From: Peribacillus sp. FSL P2-0133
GTDB lineage: Bacteria > Bacillota > Bacilli > Bacillales > DSM-1321
Reading direction: 5' to 3'
Assembly (NCBI RefSeq): GCF_037975445.1
Contig: NZ_CP150254.1
Span: forward strand, 5,578,001 to 5,642,000
DNA: 64,000 bases
This document shows positions 1-8,392 of the stretch, one piece after another. The translations under genes and the position numbers were made by a program. Numbering within the stretch: position 1 is the stretch's first letter; each line of letters begins with the position of its first letter. The notes under the pieces are model-generated. The model was not told the origin of the DNA. It saw only the letters and a program-made list of their open reading frames with translations, and did not search any database.

Positions 1-6
1 GTAACA

Positions 7-369
7 CTATAAACCAATATGTTCAAAATCTTTGGGCTTAATATCATTTTGTTTGGACCCAATGAATTGAACCCTCTCGGCAACCACTTCAGTTACATAT
101 ACATATTTGCCCTCCTGATTTTCGTATCTCCTTGTTTGTATTCTGCCAGTTATGCCGATCGTTGCACCTTTTTTACAATATTGAGCAGTATTTTCAGCCG
201 ACTTTTTCCATATGATACACTGTACGAAGTCCGCCTCATAGTTACCGACAGTATTACGGAAGTTCCGGTTGACTGCTAACGTGATATTGGAAACAGCCTT
301 GCCATCGGGTGTGTATCTTAATTCGGGATCCTTCGTAAGCCTGCCGACGAGGGTAACTTGGTTAATCAT
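7..369 (-). CDS. ssbB: Short single-stranded DNA-binding protein (SsbB-like)
   Basis: This 120-residue protein is a single-stranded DNA-binding protein with one OB fold, opening with [19 protein letters not shown], the hallmark of the SSB family. It ends in EHIGL and lacks the acidic DDDLPF-type tail that SsbA uses to recruit partner proteins, so it matches the short SsbB/YwpH paralogue, which in B. subtilis coats internalised DNA during competence. The start is supported by GGAG seven bases upstream. The neighbour ywpF on the opposite strand is the same as in B. subtilis, which supports SsbB over SsbA. The competence role is inferred from the family. Confidence 0.9.
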   Translation of the reverse strand: MINQVTLVGRLTKDPELRYTPDGKAVSNITLAVNRNFRNTVGNYEADFVQCIIWKKSAENTAQYCKKGATIGITGRIQTRRYENQEGKYVYVTEVVAERVQFIGSKQNDIKPKDFEHIGL

Positions 370-418
370 CTTTTCACTCCTTCCTCTTTAATATGCTTTA
401 ATCATACTCTTTCTTCCA

Positions 419-434
419 TCGATTAAAAAATCGA
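419..434. repeat. Inverted repeat upstream of ssbB
   Basis: A perfect 6-bp inverted repeat (TCGATT, four A, AATCGA) lies 50 bp upstream of the ssbB start, inside the 359-bp ssbB/ywpF divergent spacer. It could be an operator or a weak hairpin. The rest of the spacer is AT-rich; a TATAAT hexamer at 630-635 may be the -10 of ywpF but has no good -35. Confidence 0.35.
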
Positions 435-728
435 GGAAATGGTCTTATTACACCATTTTTCTTCATAAAAAACCGTTTGGATTGATGCAAAATCATTTTT
501 TATTGATTAAAATCAGGTGAAAAGCGAATAGTTAACAAAATTAAATATTTTGCAAATTTTTATTCTATCCTTCATAATTTAGACAAATGTTGGGTTTTCA
601 TTTCATTAAGGGACTTTTTTTTAGTATGATATAATTACCTTTAAAAGGATTAAATCGATATGTACCATTTCAAAATTACGTTTAAGAGAGGTAATACCGC
701 TCTTTCTTGCAAGAAACGGAGGAATTAG

Positions 729-1163
729 ATGAAATCATTTAAATTGATCTCGTTGCAAATTGTTACTGAAAATTTAAACTTGATTGATATCGCATTAACA
801 GATGGACTGATAATAAATAAAGAAAATGACGCCAGAACATGGTTACTGGAAGCCTTTGTAGAAGAAAATCATTTCAATAAGCTTCAACCCTCACTTCCCA
901 ATATAGACGGAGAGGTGTATATCCAGGCAGTCATTACCAAAAAGGACAATGAACCGGCTTTGTTCCACACGGTTTTACGAACAATAAGAAAAGTGGGCAA
1001 CCATTATAGCCTTTTATTCGTTGGCCACATCAAAAAAACACGGAGCAAATATGCTGAACTCCTTCTTGAAGATTTGGTCCAAAAAGGTCTATCCGGCGAT
1101 GAATTAATAAAAGAGTTCAAGCAAAAAATCCGCTCAAAGCCTAAATTGGCAACTAATAAATAA
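729..1163 (+). CDS. ywpF: YwpF family protein
   Basis: The 144-residue product opens with MKSFKLISLQIVTE and matches the YwpF family of Bacillus in length and in position next to ssbB. It is predicted to be soluble, with no signal peptide or membrane segment, and has a basic C-terminus. GGAGG lies seven bases before the ATG. It is one of three plus-strand genes here and is divergent from ssbB. No biochemical function is established, and I see no catalytic motif. Confidence 0.8.
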   Translation: MKSFKLISLQIVTENLNLIDIALTDGLIINKENDARTWLLEAFVEENHFNKLQPSLPNIDGEVYIQAVITKKDNEPALFHTVLRTIRKVGNHYSLLFVGHIKKTRSKYAELLLEDLVQKGLSGDELIKEFKQKIRSKPKLATNK

Positions 1164-1204
1164 ATACCCTTCCCATAATTCCCATCCCTAATCGAATGCA
1201 CATA

Positions 1205-1264
1205 AAAAAGACTGACTTAGACGAATAAGGATACAAATCCTCTTCTTACCTAAGCCAGTCTTTG
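1205..1264. terminator. Bidirectional terminator between ywpF and lipoprotein gene
   Basis: Arms at 1207-1220 and 1250-1263 pair over 14 bp with one G-U, enclosing a smaller inner stem, with A runs on the left and T on the right. It sits between convergent genes and can serve both. Confidence 0.75.
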
Positions 1265-1276
1265 TCATTCTGCTAA

Positions 1277-1582
1277 TTACTTATTGTCGTCGTCTTTTTT
1301 ATCTTTAATCAAGTCATCCGCATCATTATCGACGTTATCATCGACGTTATCATCGACGTTATCATCGACGTTATTATCGCCGTTATCAAGCACTCCATCA
1401 TCATCGTTATCATTCATATCGTTATCATCGTTGTTATCATTTACATCATTGTTATTATCATCTATGATGTTGTTATCATCTTCTGGTGCGGGATTGTTGT
1501 CATTATCATTCGTTCCACATCCAGCAAGGAACATAATAGATAATAAAGATCCCCCAATTAGTGCAAAAATTTTCTTCATCAT
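1277..1582 (-). CDS. Asp/Asn-repeat lipoprotein
   Basis: The product has about 101 residues. It begins with a lipoprotein signal peptide (MMKKIFALIGG, lipobox LAGC, Cys near residue 22), so it should be lipid-anchored on the outer face of the membrane. The mature part is almost entirely Asp and Asn, including four near-perfect NVDD repeats, and ends in a short Lys/Asp segment. The start at 1582 is chosen because GGGAGG lies nine bases upstream; an upstream in-frame start at 1612 has no such site. A strongly acidic tether of this kind could bind cations or act as a spacer, but no function can be assigned. Expression and function are unproven. Confidence 0.7.
   Translation of the reverse strand: MMKKIFALIGGSLLSIMFLAGCGTNDNDNNPAPEDDNNIIDDNNNDVNDNNDDNDMNDNDDDGVLDNGDNNVDDNVDDNVDDNVDNDADDLIKDKKDDDNK
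1325..1372. repeat. 12-bp tandem repeat inside the lipoprotein gene
   Basis: Four head-to-tail copies of a 12-bp unit (plus-strand ATCATCGACGTT; first copy differs by one base) encode the NVDD repeats. In-frame units of this size are prone to slippage and copy-number change. Confidence 0.9.
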
Positions 1583-1690
1583 TTTTGGCAACCTCCCTTC
1601 TTTCTTTATCATTAGTTATTTTGCCCGAATGTGAAAATAACTTGCGCCCTATTTTAAATTTAAAAAGAAATTTCGCTTTGCTTAATCATT

Positions 1691-1723
1691 AAAAAATGCC
1701 GGACATATAAAATGTCCGGCATT
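1691..1723 (-). terminator. Terminator downstream of fabZ
   Basis: A perfect 12-bp stem (arms 1695-1706 and 1712-1723, five-base loop) is followed on the minus strand by a T run. It lies about 150 bp past the fabZ stop and is the only terminator candidate for that transcript. Confidence 0.8.
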
Positions 1724-1870
1724 CAAAGGGAGAATAGAAAGATCTAAAAACAGCTCTTGCTTTAAAAAAGCAATGCAGTGCTTTTTATATACACCGCTTC
1801 ACGATTCCTTAAACCATTTTTCGATAAATATAGTTAAAACATTCCATTTCCCTTTCGCGGAAAATGAATC

Positions 1871-2299
1871 TTATTTGTCACCAAAAGCAAACATGATATC
1901 GGCTTCACATGCTGTTTCTCCATCTACCGTTGCCACTGCTTTCCCTTTACCCATTGACCCTCTCATACGCACTATTTCCACTTCCAGACGCAGCTGATCA
2001 CCTGGTTTAACTTGCTTTTTAAAGCGGCAATTATCAATCCCAGCGAAAAAAGCAAGCCTTCCTTTGTATTCTTCTTGTTTCAAAACGGCTACAGCACCGA
2101 CTTGCGCTAATGCCTCTACAATCAAAACTCCAGGCATAACTGGATAATCGGGGAAATGGCCATTAAAGAATTCTTCATTTGCTGAGACATTCTTCAATCC
2201 AACCGCTCTTTTCCCTTCATCTATTTCTATGATCCGGTCGACTAATAAGAATGGGTAACGATGTGGGATAATTTCCTTTATTTGTGTGATATCAAGCAT
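1871..2299 (-). CDS. fabZ: 3-hydroxyacyl-ACP dehydratase FabZ
   Basis: FabZ (142 residues from the chosen start) removes water from 3-hydroxyacyl-ACP in fatty acid elongation. The start [19 protein letters not shown] is typical, with the [12 protein letters not shown] segment and the active-site helix motif [13 protein letters not shown] containing the catalytic His, followed by the Glu-bearing EALAQ. The ATG at 2299 has AGGAGG at ideal spacing, so the longer open frame to 2356 is not used. It follows the EpuA-type gene by about 130 bp. The position near flhP/flhO/mbl is as in B. subtilis (ywpB). Confidence 0.95.
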   Translation of the reverse strand: MLDITQIKEIIPHRYPFLLVDRIIEIDEGKRAVGLKNVSANEEFFNGHFPDYPVMPGVLIVEALAQVGAVAVLKQEEYKGRLAFFAGIDNCRFKKQVKPGDQLRLEVEIVRMRGSMGKGKAVATVDGETACEADIMFAFGDK

Positions 2300-2427
2300 A
2301 CATGTTCCTCCTATGACTAAAATATTTCTAACATAACATAAACTCGCCCCTGCCATGTAGACAGAGGCGTAGTTGCCATGTAATATAAATCCGATAACGA
2401 CAGCAACTACTTCAAAAAAACATGGAA

Positions 2428-2682
2428 CTACGCGCCCTTGTTCACTATATCAATAATATGGGTCCATGTGGATTTTTGGAAAACATCCATTGCATGTCCT
2501 CCACCAATCACACTATATCCTAATAGTGCCCCGGATAATACAGCAATGAAAATCAATCCAATAACAATGAGTAAACGAAGCCAAATTGGCAAAAGACGGA
2601 CCTTGATTCTACGATTCGGTTTCGCCTCAACTTCCTTTATCTCTTCTTCAATTTCTTGTCTCATTACACGATTTTGTTCCAT
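2428..2682 (-). CDS. Small EpuA-type membrane protein
   Basis: An 84-residue protein with a charged cytoplasmic N-terminus (many Glu, then Arg/Lys), one transmembrane helix around residues 33-55, and a short extracellular tail. It matches the family annotated as DNA-directed RNA polymerase subunit beta (EpuA, PF11772), a name that comes from a region found attached to RpoB in some Firmicutes and does not mean it is a polymerase subunit. It lies between flhP and fabZ. Function unknown. Confidence 0.75.
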   Translation of the reverse strand: MEQNRVMRQEIEEEIKEVEAKPNRRIKVRLLPIWLRLLIVIGLIFIAVLSGALLGYSVIGGGHAMDVFQKSTWTHIIDIVNKGA

Positions 2683-2851
2683 ATAGAATGTGAAAGCTCC
2701 TTTTAAGAAAACTCGCCGACTGATTTTCCCTATACACCAGAAATTCAGCAGCTATGCAAAAATGATCGGCACGAATGATTCTCTTTGTTATGAATACATT
2801 ATAACCGATTTGCTCTAATTCCGCAGGGAGACATTTTATTTACCAGATACC

Positions 2852-3694
2852 TTAACGGATTCCATTGACCAATCCGCTCATTTGATCAGCCATCGTTACA
2901 GCACGGGATTGAAATTGGTAAGACCTCTGAACATTGATTAGATCCGTCATTTCTTTGGAAAGATCGACATTTGATGACTCCAAAGACCCTTGACGGACTG
3001 CTGCCCGGTTGCGGGAATCCCCTGTTAATGCAGTCATGATATCGTCTTCAGTAACACCCAAGGCATTGAAGTTTTTGGGCAGTCCAAGTAAATTTCCGCC
3101 TAGCCGGTCAAGAAATTGCGTTTTCTTGACCGAGACGATTCCGAGCCCAAAACTCTTTTCGCCATATTCTTCCGTATCCACTATCAATAAGCCATTTTCT
3201 GAAATCTTAATGTCTTTAATATTCCCCTCAATGAGGATCGGTTCACCATTTTCATCAAGGACTTTATGTCCAGCAGAGGTAACGAGCATCAGTTGGTCGT
3301 TAGCATTAGGAGATAAATAAAAGGCCCCATCCCTTGTAAGCCTTGTATTGACCCCTTTATCGTCATGAACGCTTACGGTGAAGAATTGGTCATCCCGGGT
3401 GAATGCAGCATCAAGGTTGCGGTCCGTCGTTTTTAAGGCTCCCTGTGAAAGCACCAATTGAGATTGGCTTATCATAGCACCTGTTCCTTGCCGGATTCCA
3501 GGTGTGGTCAATCTTCCTTTTTCCTTGGTCTCACCCGGTTGATTATTGAAACTCTGTGTCAATAAGTCATTGAAACTCGTTTGGGTCTTTTTGTAGGCGG
3601 TCGTGTCCGCATTCGCGATATTATTACCTATTTGGTCGATTTTACTTTGAAGTTGGTTCAGCGTATTCGTCGCCGTCATCATCGTCCGATTCAT
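2852..3694 (-). CDS. flhP: Flagellar rod/hook basal-body protein FlhP
   Basis: A 280-residue FlgG/FlgF-type protein. It carries the N-terminal flagellar rod signature (IGNNIANADTTAYKKT) and the C-terminal FlgG-like block ending SRAVTMADQMSGLVNG, which form the coiled-coil that packs in the rod. It lies 54 bp downstream of flhO and probably shares its transcript. In B. subtilis FlhO and FlhP build the distal/proximal rod. An ATG with weak upstream purines is used as start. Confidence 0.9.
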   Translation of the reverse strand: MNRTMMTATNTLNQLQSKIDQIGNNIANADTTAYKKTQTSFNDLLTQSFNNQPGETKEKGRLTTPGIRQGTGAMISQSQLVLSQGALKTTDRNLDAAFTRDDQFFTVSVHDDKGVNTRLTRDGAFYLSPNANDQLMLVTSAGHKVLDENGEPILIEGNIKDIKISENGLLIVDTEEYGEKSFGLGIVSVKKTQFLDRLGGNLLGLPKNFNALGVTEDDIMTALTGDSRNRAAVRQGSLESSNVDLSKEMTDLINVQRSYQFQSRAVTMADQMSGLVNGIR

Positions 3695-3748
3695 GGTTTT
3701 TCCCCTTACATGTTCAAATTTCCAAAATCATTTTTCCCTACTGTTTAA

Positions 3749-4588
3749 TTAAAGCCTGCCAACTTCATTGACCGCTTTATCCAAACTTTTATCATAGGCT
3801 TGAAGAACCTTCTGACTCGCTTCAAAAGAGCGGTATGCCGACATCATTTCTGTCATCGTTCTCGATTGGTCAACATTGGAGCCTTCAAGAAAGCCTTGCT
3901 TAGTAGAAAAACCGACATCTGCAGCAGCATATGCGCTAGGTAAATCCCCATCATTCACAGCCTTGTACAGGCCTTCCCCATCCTTCATGAGCTGTAATGA
4001 CGGATCATCCGAATAACCGATGCCCATACGTGCGATTTGAACATTTCCTTCTAAAATAACACCGTTTTCCGCTACTGTGAATTGATCGCCATCAAGCTGG
4101 ATCTTTTCATTATTTTCGTTCAATACATAATGACCGGAAGGCGTAGTCAGATAACCTTGCCCATCCAGGGTGAAACTGCCGTTACGTGTATAACGGATAG
4201 CACCATCACCATCCTGGACAGTAAAAAAAACCGATCCTTGCCGACCCGTTTCTTCATTGATCGGAAGGTTTTCATCAACCAAGGAAATATCCGTATTAAG
4301 CTGGGTTTCCTCCAATGTGCCCTGGGCAAATAAAGGATTCGCTTCCTGTACGTAAACACCCGTACTGAGCCCCCCAACCTGGGATAAGTTAGACATGCTC
4401 AATTTGCTCTCCGTAGGAACCGTTTTACCACCTATGTTGCTTATGAGCATTTCCGGAAAAGACCTTACACTCATTTGATCCGCTTTATACCCTGTTGTAT
4501 TCGCATTGGACATATTGTTTGTGAGCAATTCTGTGCGCCTTTGCTGTGTAAGCATCCCGGAAGCAGCCGTATAAAAACCTCTTAACAT
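3749..4588 (-). CDS. flhO: Flagellar rod/hook basal-body protein FlhO
   Basis: This 279-residue FlgG-family protein starts MLRGFYTAASGML and has the rod signature LLTNNMSNANTTGYKA and the C-terminal SLDKAVNEVGRL helix. The ATG at 4588 follows GAGGAG by eight bases and is preferred to an in-frame GTG nine bases upstream. It is first of the flhO-flhP pair and is preceded by a sigma-D-like promoter, fitting expression with the motility regulon. Confidence 0.92.
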   Translation of the reverse strand: MLRGFYTAASGMLTQQRRTELLTNNMSNANTTGYKADQMSVRSFPEMLISNIGGKTVPTESKLSMSNLSQVGGLSTGVYVQEANPLFAQGTLEETQLNTDISLVDENLPINEETGRQGSVFFTVQDGDGAIRYTRNGSFTLDGQGYLTTPSGHYVLNENNEKIQLDGDQFTVAENGVILEGNVQIARMGIGYSDDPSLQLMKDGEGLYKAVNDGDLPSAYAAADVGFSTKQGFLEGSNVDQSRTMTEMMSAYRSFEASQKVLQAYDKSLDKAVNEVGRL

Positions 4589-4642
4589 CTTCTTCACTCC
4601 TCAATTTACATAACTTATCCCGTTCAATTTCTCATATCTATC

Positions 4643-4669
4643 ATATCGGTCATGAACATCAGTATCTTA
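4643..4669 (-). promoter_or_regulatory. Sigma-D-like promoter of flhO-flhP
   Basis: On the minus strand TAAG (4666-4669), exactly 15 bp, then ACCGATAT (4643-4650). The sigma-D consensus is TAAA-N15-GCCGATAT, so 10 of 12 positions match at the right spacing. It lies 55 bp before the flhO start. Confidence 0.65.
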
Positions 4670-4867
4670 AGGAAAAGGGACAGCATTAGGCAGAAGAATT
4701 TGTCTATATCGTAGGCTAGGTCAGATTTAAAGGAATGGTGTTAAATTCTCGATTAAAAGAAGAGGGCCTATTGCTCATCTGTACTAGAACTGCACGCACT
4801 TTCACTATGCCTCACGTTTGTCTGAACCTTAGACCCCTATCTTATGATGCGGATTTCCATCCGCTTT

Positions 4868-5869
4868 TTAGTTGAATTTGTGCCGTGGCAATTTATCCAT
4901 ATTATCAAGCATGATACCGGTTCCGATTGCTACACAATCCATTGGCTGCTCGGCAACAAGTACTGGGACCTTAAGTTCTTCAGCAAGGAGTAAATCAATC
5001 CCGTGAAGTAATGCTCCTCCGCCTGTTAAAATGACGCCGCGGTCGATGATATCAGCAGAAAGTTCTGGCGGTGTCCGCTCAAGCACGCTTTTTGCAGCTT
5101 GTACAATGATGGAAACCTGCTCGCGAAGAGCCTCCTCAATTTCTTCCGAGTTGACCGAAATGGTTCTAGGCAATCCCGATACCATATCGCGCCCACGGAT
5201 ATCGATGACTTCATTACGAGATCCAGGGAAGACGGTTGCAACCTGGATTTTAATGTTTTCCGCTGTGCGCTCACCAATAAGGAGCTTGTACTTCCGCTTG
5301 ATATAATTTAAAATTTCATTATCGAATTTGTCACCGGCCATTTTGATAGAAGAAGATGTAACGATATCCCCCATTGAAAGAACGGCAATATCCGTTGTAC
5401 CCCCGCCAATGTCTACGACCATATTGCCGCTTGGTTGAAAAATATCCATACCGGCACCGATAGCAGCCACTTTTGGTTCTTCTTCAAGGAATACTTTTTT
5501 CCCGCCGCTTTTTTCAGCAGCTTCTTTAATCGCTTTTTGTTCGACACTTGTTATGTTGGTCGGGCAGCAGATTAAAATTCTAGGCTTTGAAAGGAAGCCT
5601 TTCACATTCAATGTATTGATAAAATGCTTAAGCATCGATTCTGTTACATCAAAATCCGCAATGACACCGTCTTTTAAAGGACGGATTGCGATGATGTTTC
5701 CTGGAGTACGGCCTACCATTTTACGAGCTTCTTCCCCGACGGCAAGAACACGGTTCGTATTCTTATCAATCGCAACTACCGAAGGCTCATTTAACACAAT
5801 TCCTTTACCTTTGACATGTATAAGAACATTGGCTGTTCCAAGATCTATCCCAATATCTCTAGCAAACAT
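4868..5869 (-). CDS. mbl: MreB-like actin homologue Mbl
   Basis: Mbl (333 residues) is a bacterial actin that forms membrane-associated filaments guiding lateral cell-wall synthesis. The start MFARDIGIDLGTANVLIHV is near-identical to B. subtilis Mbl and carries the phosphate-1 loop; later come VVDIGGGTTDIAVLS (phosphate 2) and LTGGGALLHGID (adenosine loop). Length is as expected. It lies between spoIIID and flhO as in B. subtilis. A GCGGAT/ATCCGC hairpin follows the stop but has no minus-strand T run, so termination there is uncertain. Confidence 0.97.
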   Translation of the reverse strand: MFARDIGIDLGTANVLIHVKGKGIVLNEPSVVAIDKNTNRVLAVGEEARKMVGRTPGNIIAIRPLKDGVIADFDVTESMLKHFINTLNVKGFLSKPRILICCPTNITSVEQKAIKEAAEKSGGKKVFLEEEPKVAAIGAGMDIFQPSGNMVVDIGGGTTDIAVLSMGDIVTSSSIKMAGDKFDNEILNYIKRKYKLLIGERTAENIKIQVATVFPGSRNEVIDIRGRDMVSGLPRTISVNSEEIEEALREQVSIIVQAAKSVLERTPPELSADIIDRGVILTGGGALLHGIDLLLAEELKVPVLVAEQPMDCVAIGTGIMLDNMDKLPRHKFN

Positions 5870-6178
5870 TTCTTAAATCCTCCTTGAATATCCTCACATA
5901 TAACCTACTTCTGTCCTAATTGTTTATTTTACCATATTGCATTGGCACAAGTAAGTATGAATTATAAATAAACACTAATAAATACTATTATTCCCTTTTT
6001 TGCCAATATGTAAAAAAAATCGATGCCTTATGTACTAAATTTTCCGCAATTCCCCATAAAAAAAATCCCGGCATGGAACCGCAATCAAGGTTAAGAAAAA
6101 AGCTGACATTCACTTTCATGTCCCCTTATTCTGCCCCGATTGCCCGATTCACTTCCAATTGCCGGAATGATTCAAGTA

Positions 6179-6451
6179 TCATTTAACGATTTCTTCTTCT
6201 CTTTCAGAACGTTTATATTTTAACTTTGTCGCTTCTCCACCTCTAAGGTGGCGAATGGATTTATGATAATCCAATATATCCTTCACTTCGTTAGCCAAAT
6301 CAGGATTAATTTCCGGCAGCCTCTCAGTTAAGTCTTTATGAACCGTGCTTTTAGAGACTCCGAACTCTTTTGCAATGACGCGGACTGTTTTTCTAGTTTC
6401 CACGATATACTTTCCTATCTTGATAGTTCTTTCTTTGATGTAATCGTGCAC
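6179..6451 (-). CDS. spoIIID: Sporulation transcription factor SpoIIID
   Basis: SpoIIID (90 residues) is the mother-cell DNA-binding regulator that adjusts the sigma-E regulon and helps turn on sigK. The helix-turn-helix is VRVIAKEFGVSKSTVHKDL (about residues 24-42), followed by the basic C-terminal region used for DNA contact. The GTG at 6451 is chosen since it gives the family start VHDYIKERTIKIG and has GGGAGG nine bases upstream. It is followed by a 310-bp spacer to mbl in which I see no clear terminator. Confidence 0.96.
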   Translation of the reverse strand: MHDYIKERTIKIGKYIVETRKTVRVIAKEFGVSKSTVHKDLTERLPEINPDLANEVKDILDYHKSIRHLRGGEATKLKYKRSEREEEIVK

Positions 6452-6753
6452 ACCACTCGACCTCCCCAAATTGGATGTGAGAAGTGTGAAATGAGATTCG
6501 TATTTTTCGAATCGAATACCGCTGCCCTATAAACAATGAAAGATAGAATTATTCACCTATTAGATAATTTGTAATAAACGATTCCTCACCTCAAACACTC
6601 TCTTTGCATGGTTTATAACATCTTATTAGCTTGGTTAAGAATATATGCCTAATGGGACAGGCGGTTTGGATATATTTCTGATTTTCATCTGTTTATTTTC
6701 ATTAAGCGTAAATTATTTCCCGAGAAATTTGTCAGAAATTCAAAGGTTTCAGC

Positions 6754-6767
6754 ATATTGGCCAATAT
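6754..6767. repeat. 14-bp perfect palindrome in spoIIQ-spoIIID spacer
   Basis: ATATTGGCCAATAT is a perfect palindrome just beyond the spoIIQ terminator, in the 434-bp gap between spoIIQ and spoIIID. It could be a dimeric regulator site. Apart from this and the terminator I see no gene in the gap. Confidence 0.5.
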
Positions 6768-6773
6768 TTCCTC

Positions 6774-6815
6774 GAAAAAAAAAAGGAAGCCGTTCAAAGT
6801 GAACGGCTTCCTTTT
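6774..6815 (-). terminator. spoIIQ terminator
   Basis: A perfect 15-bp stem (6781-6795 with 6801-6815, five-base loop) followed on the minus strand by an uninterrupted T run. It lies 70 bp past the spoIIQ stop. Confidence 0.92.
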
Positions 6816-6885
6816 ACCAAATTTTCAGTTGTTGTCATTCGTAACGCTCTAGGTTTTTGTTTTGATTTTATTAAAAATCTTAATC

Positions 6886-7785
6886 TTAATTAGATTGATT
6901 TAACGAATCTTTTAAGGAATCGCTGTCTTCAGTTTTATCTTCACCAGGGACAGAGCCTTCCTCATCAGTGCCACTCTCTAAATCAGTGCTCTCGTCAGTT
7001 TCGTCAACTGCAGGTGTTTCCTCTTTATCAGCTTCAGATCCTTCGACTGCAGGTGTTTCTTCTTTATTAGCTGAATCTTCAAGTTCGCTGCCTTCAGCTT
7101 CAGTTGCCGATTGAATCGCAGAAGCTTGTTTATCAACAAAATCAAGTGGGTTTAAAGCAATGTTATCTTTTCTGATTTCGAAGTGTACATGTACGCCAGC
7201 CTCTTCATTGATTTGGCTTTTTCCAGCTGTAGCAATTGCTTGTCCTTGTTTCACTTTGTCACCGACTGCAACCTTAATGTCTTTAACAGATTGATAACGG
7301 GTAACAACTCCATCTTCATGCTCTACTTCAACTAAATTTCCAAGTAACGCATCGTCTTGAACTTTCGTTACATTTCCACTTAAGGAAGCTTTTACATCGA
7401 AAGTCTTTCCATCTTCCATTGCAATGTCTATACCTTTGTTTTGCTCATATCTATTGTTGTAGAATACCAATGCTTCTTCTTGTGCCTTTTCATCCGCATT
7501 CACATCATAAAACTGTTTCTTGATAACCGTTTTGTCCGCATCGGCTACAGGCATCTTGATTGTCTCAAGATTACTATTAACCTCTACAGAAGGCTCACCA
7601 TAGTTTTTTCCTGTTTCAGCTGATTCCTCTTTACCATCTTTAGCTGAATCGTCAAAACTATTTTGTAATAAGAAGGCCGCGGCTAAGATTATGGCTGCAC
7701 TTGCGATATAGATTGCTGATAATGCCCAACGTTGTTTTAGTATACGTCGGATTGTGGAAGTTGGTTTCTTTTCTTCCTCTCTCAT
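6886..7785 (-). CDS. spoIIQ: Forespore engulfment/channel protein SpoIIQ
   Basis: SpoIIQ (299 residues) is a forespore membrane protein that pairs with mother-cell SpoIIIAH in the engulfment zipper and feeding channel. It has a cytoplasmic basic start, one membrane helix (about residues 24-43), and a LytM/M23 domain (about 80-205) with HVHFEI. The first zinc-binding His is replaced (NKGIDIAMEDG), so the peptidase fold is degenerate as in B. subtilis. The last 85 residues are acidic low complexity with a duplicated KEETPAV motif. ATG at 7785 has GAGGTG upstream; an in-frame start at 7815 lacks this. It is followed by a strong terminator. Confidence 0.93.
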   Translation of the reverse strand: MREEEKKPTSTIRRILKQRWALSAIYIASAAIILAAAFLLQNSFDDSAKDGKEESAETGKNYGEPSVEVNSNLETIKMPVADADKTVIKKQFYDVNADEKAQEEALVFYNNRYEQNKGIDIAMEDGKTFDVKASLSGNVTKVQDDALLGNLVEVEHEDGVVTRYQSVKDIKVAVGDKVKQGQAIATAGKSQINEEAGVHVHFEIRKDNIALNPLDFVDKQASAIQSATEAEGSELEDSANKEETPAVEGSEADKEETPAVDETDESTDLESGTDEEGSVPGEDKTEDSDSLKDSLNQSN

Positions 7786-7936
7786 ATTAATCACCTCAGC
7801 AATCATTCTGAACATTTTGTTAAGATTATATACATTCAGGAAAAAATTTTTTACATTTATTTTGTGGAAATGAAACCGATTTTATTCGTAGAATGGTAAA
7901 ATGTTTGGTATCTTACTGTTGAAGGATGTTTAAATC

Positions 7937-8362
7937 ATGAAAAAAGCTTTTAAACTTGTGTTAACGTTATTGCCCTTTCTATATATGATTGCCATTTGGA
8001 TAATGTCGAGCAACCCCGATGATATGATTCTTGATCTTCCCTCATCCTCAATTGACCGATTTATCAAAGAGGCACTTCATCTGGTCGAATTTGCCCTTTT
8101 GTATATATTATTAGTTTCCGCCCTTGCTGCAAACCAAAAACTGAAGCCTGGTTTAAGCCTGTTGGCGGCACTTGTGGCTTGCCTTTACGGAGTTATTGAT
8201 GAATACCACCAATCTTTCGTCCCATACCGCTCCTCTACCTTAATAGACGTCATTAAAGATATCATAGGAGTAGCAGCAGTCTATTTTCATGTCCAATATC
8301 ATTATTTCAAGCGTGAACGGGGCTTTTTGACCATTATAGAAAAATTAAGCGCAAAAAAATGA
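7937..8362 (+). CDS. VanZ-like membrane protein
   Basis: A 141-residue protein with about four membrane helices and the VanZ family pattern: HLVEFALLYILL, then IDEYHQSFVPYRSST and DVIKDIIGV. VanZ in Enterococcus gives low teicoplanin resistance; for chromosomal Bacillus members the function is unknown. AAGGATG lies eight bases before the ATG. It is a single plus-strand gene, divergent from spoIIQ and convergent with spoIID, sharing a terminator with the latter. Confidence 0.85.
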   Translation: MKKAFKLVLTLLPFLYMIAIWIMSSNPDDMILDLPSSSIDRFIKEALHLVEFALLYILLVSALAANQKLKPGLSLLAALVACLYGVIDEYHQSFVPYRSSTLIDVIKDIIGVAAVYFHVQYHYFKRERGFLTIIEKLSAKK

Positions 8363-8392
8363 GAGATGGGGATTCCCATCTCTCATTTTTTT
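8353..8392. terminator. Bidirectional terminator between vanZ-like gene and spoIID
   Basis: A perfect 12-bp stem (8359-8370 with 8375-8386, loop GATT) flanked by A run on the left and T run on the right. It overlaps both stop regions of the convergent genes. Confidence 0.93.

Noticed and set aside
470-520. Possible ComK box (AAAA-N5-TTTT motifs) upstream of ssbB
   Set aside because: One AT-box is good (AAAATCATTTTTT), but the partner has a mismatch and the spacing is off by one from known K-box geometry.
1325-1372. Short repeats as a CRISPR array
   Set aside because: The units are contiguous with no spacers and lie inside a coding frame; the same holds for the nuoC repeats.
4850-4866. GCGGAT/ATCCGC hairpin after mbl as a terminator
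   Set aside because: The T run is on the plus strand only, while mbl is read on the minus strand; kept as uncertain.
6645-6893. 82-codon plus-strand open frame
   Set aside because: It runs through the spoIIQ terminator hairpin and the spoIIQ end and has no ribosome site.
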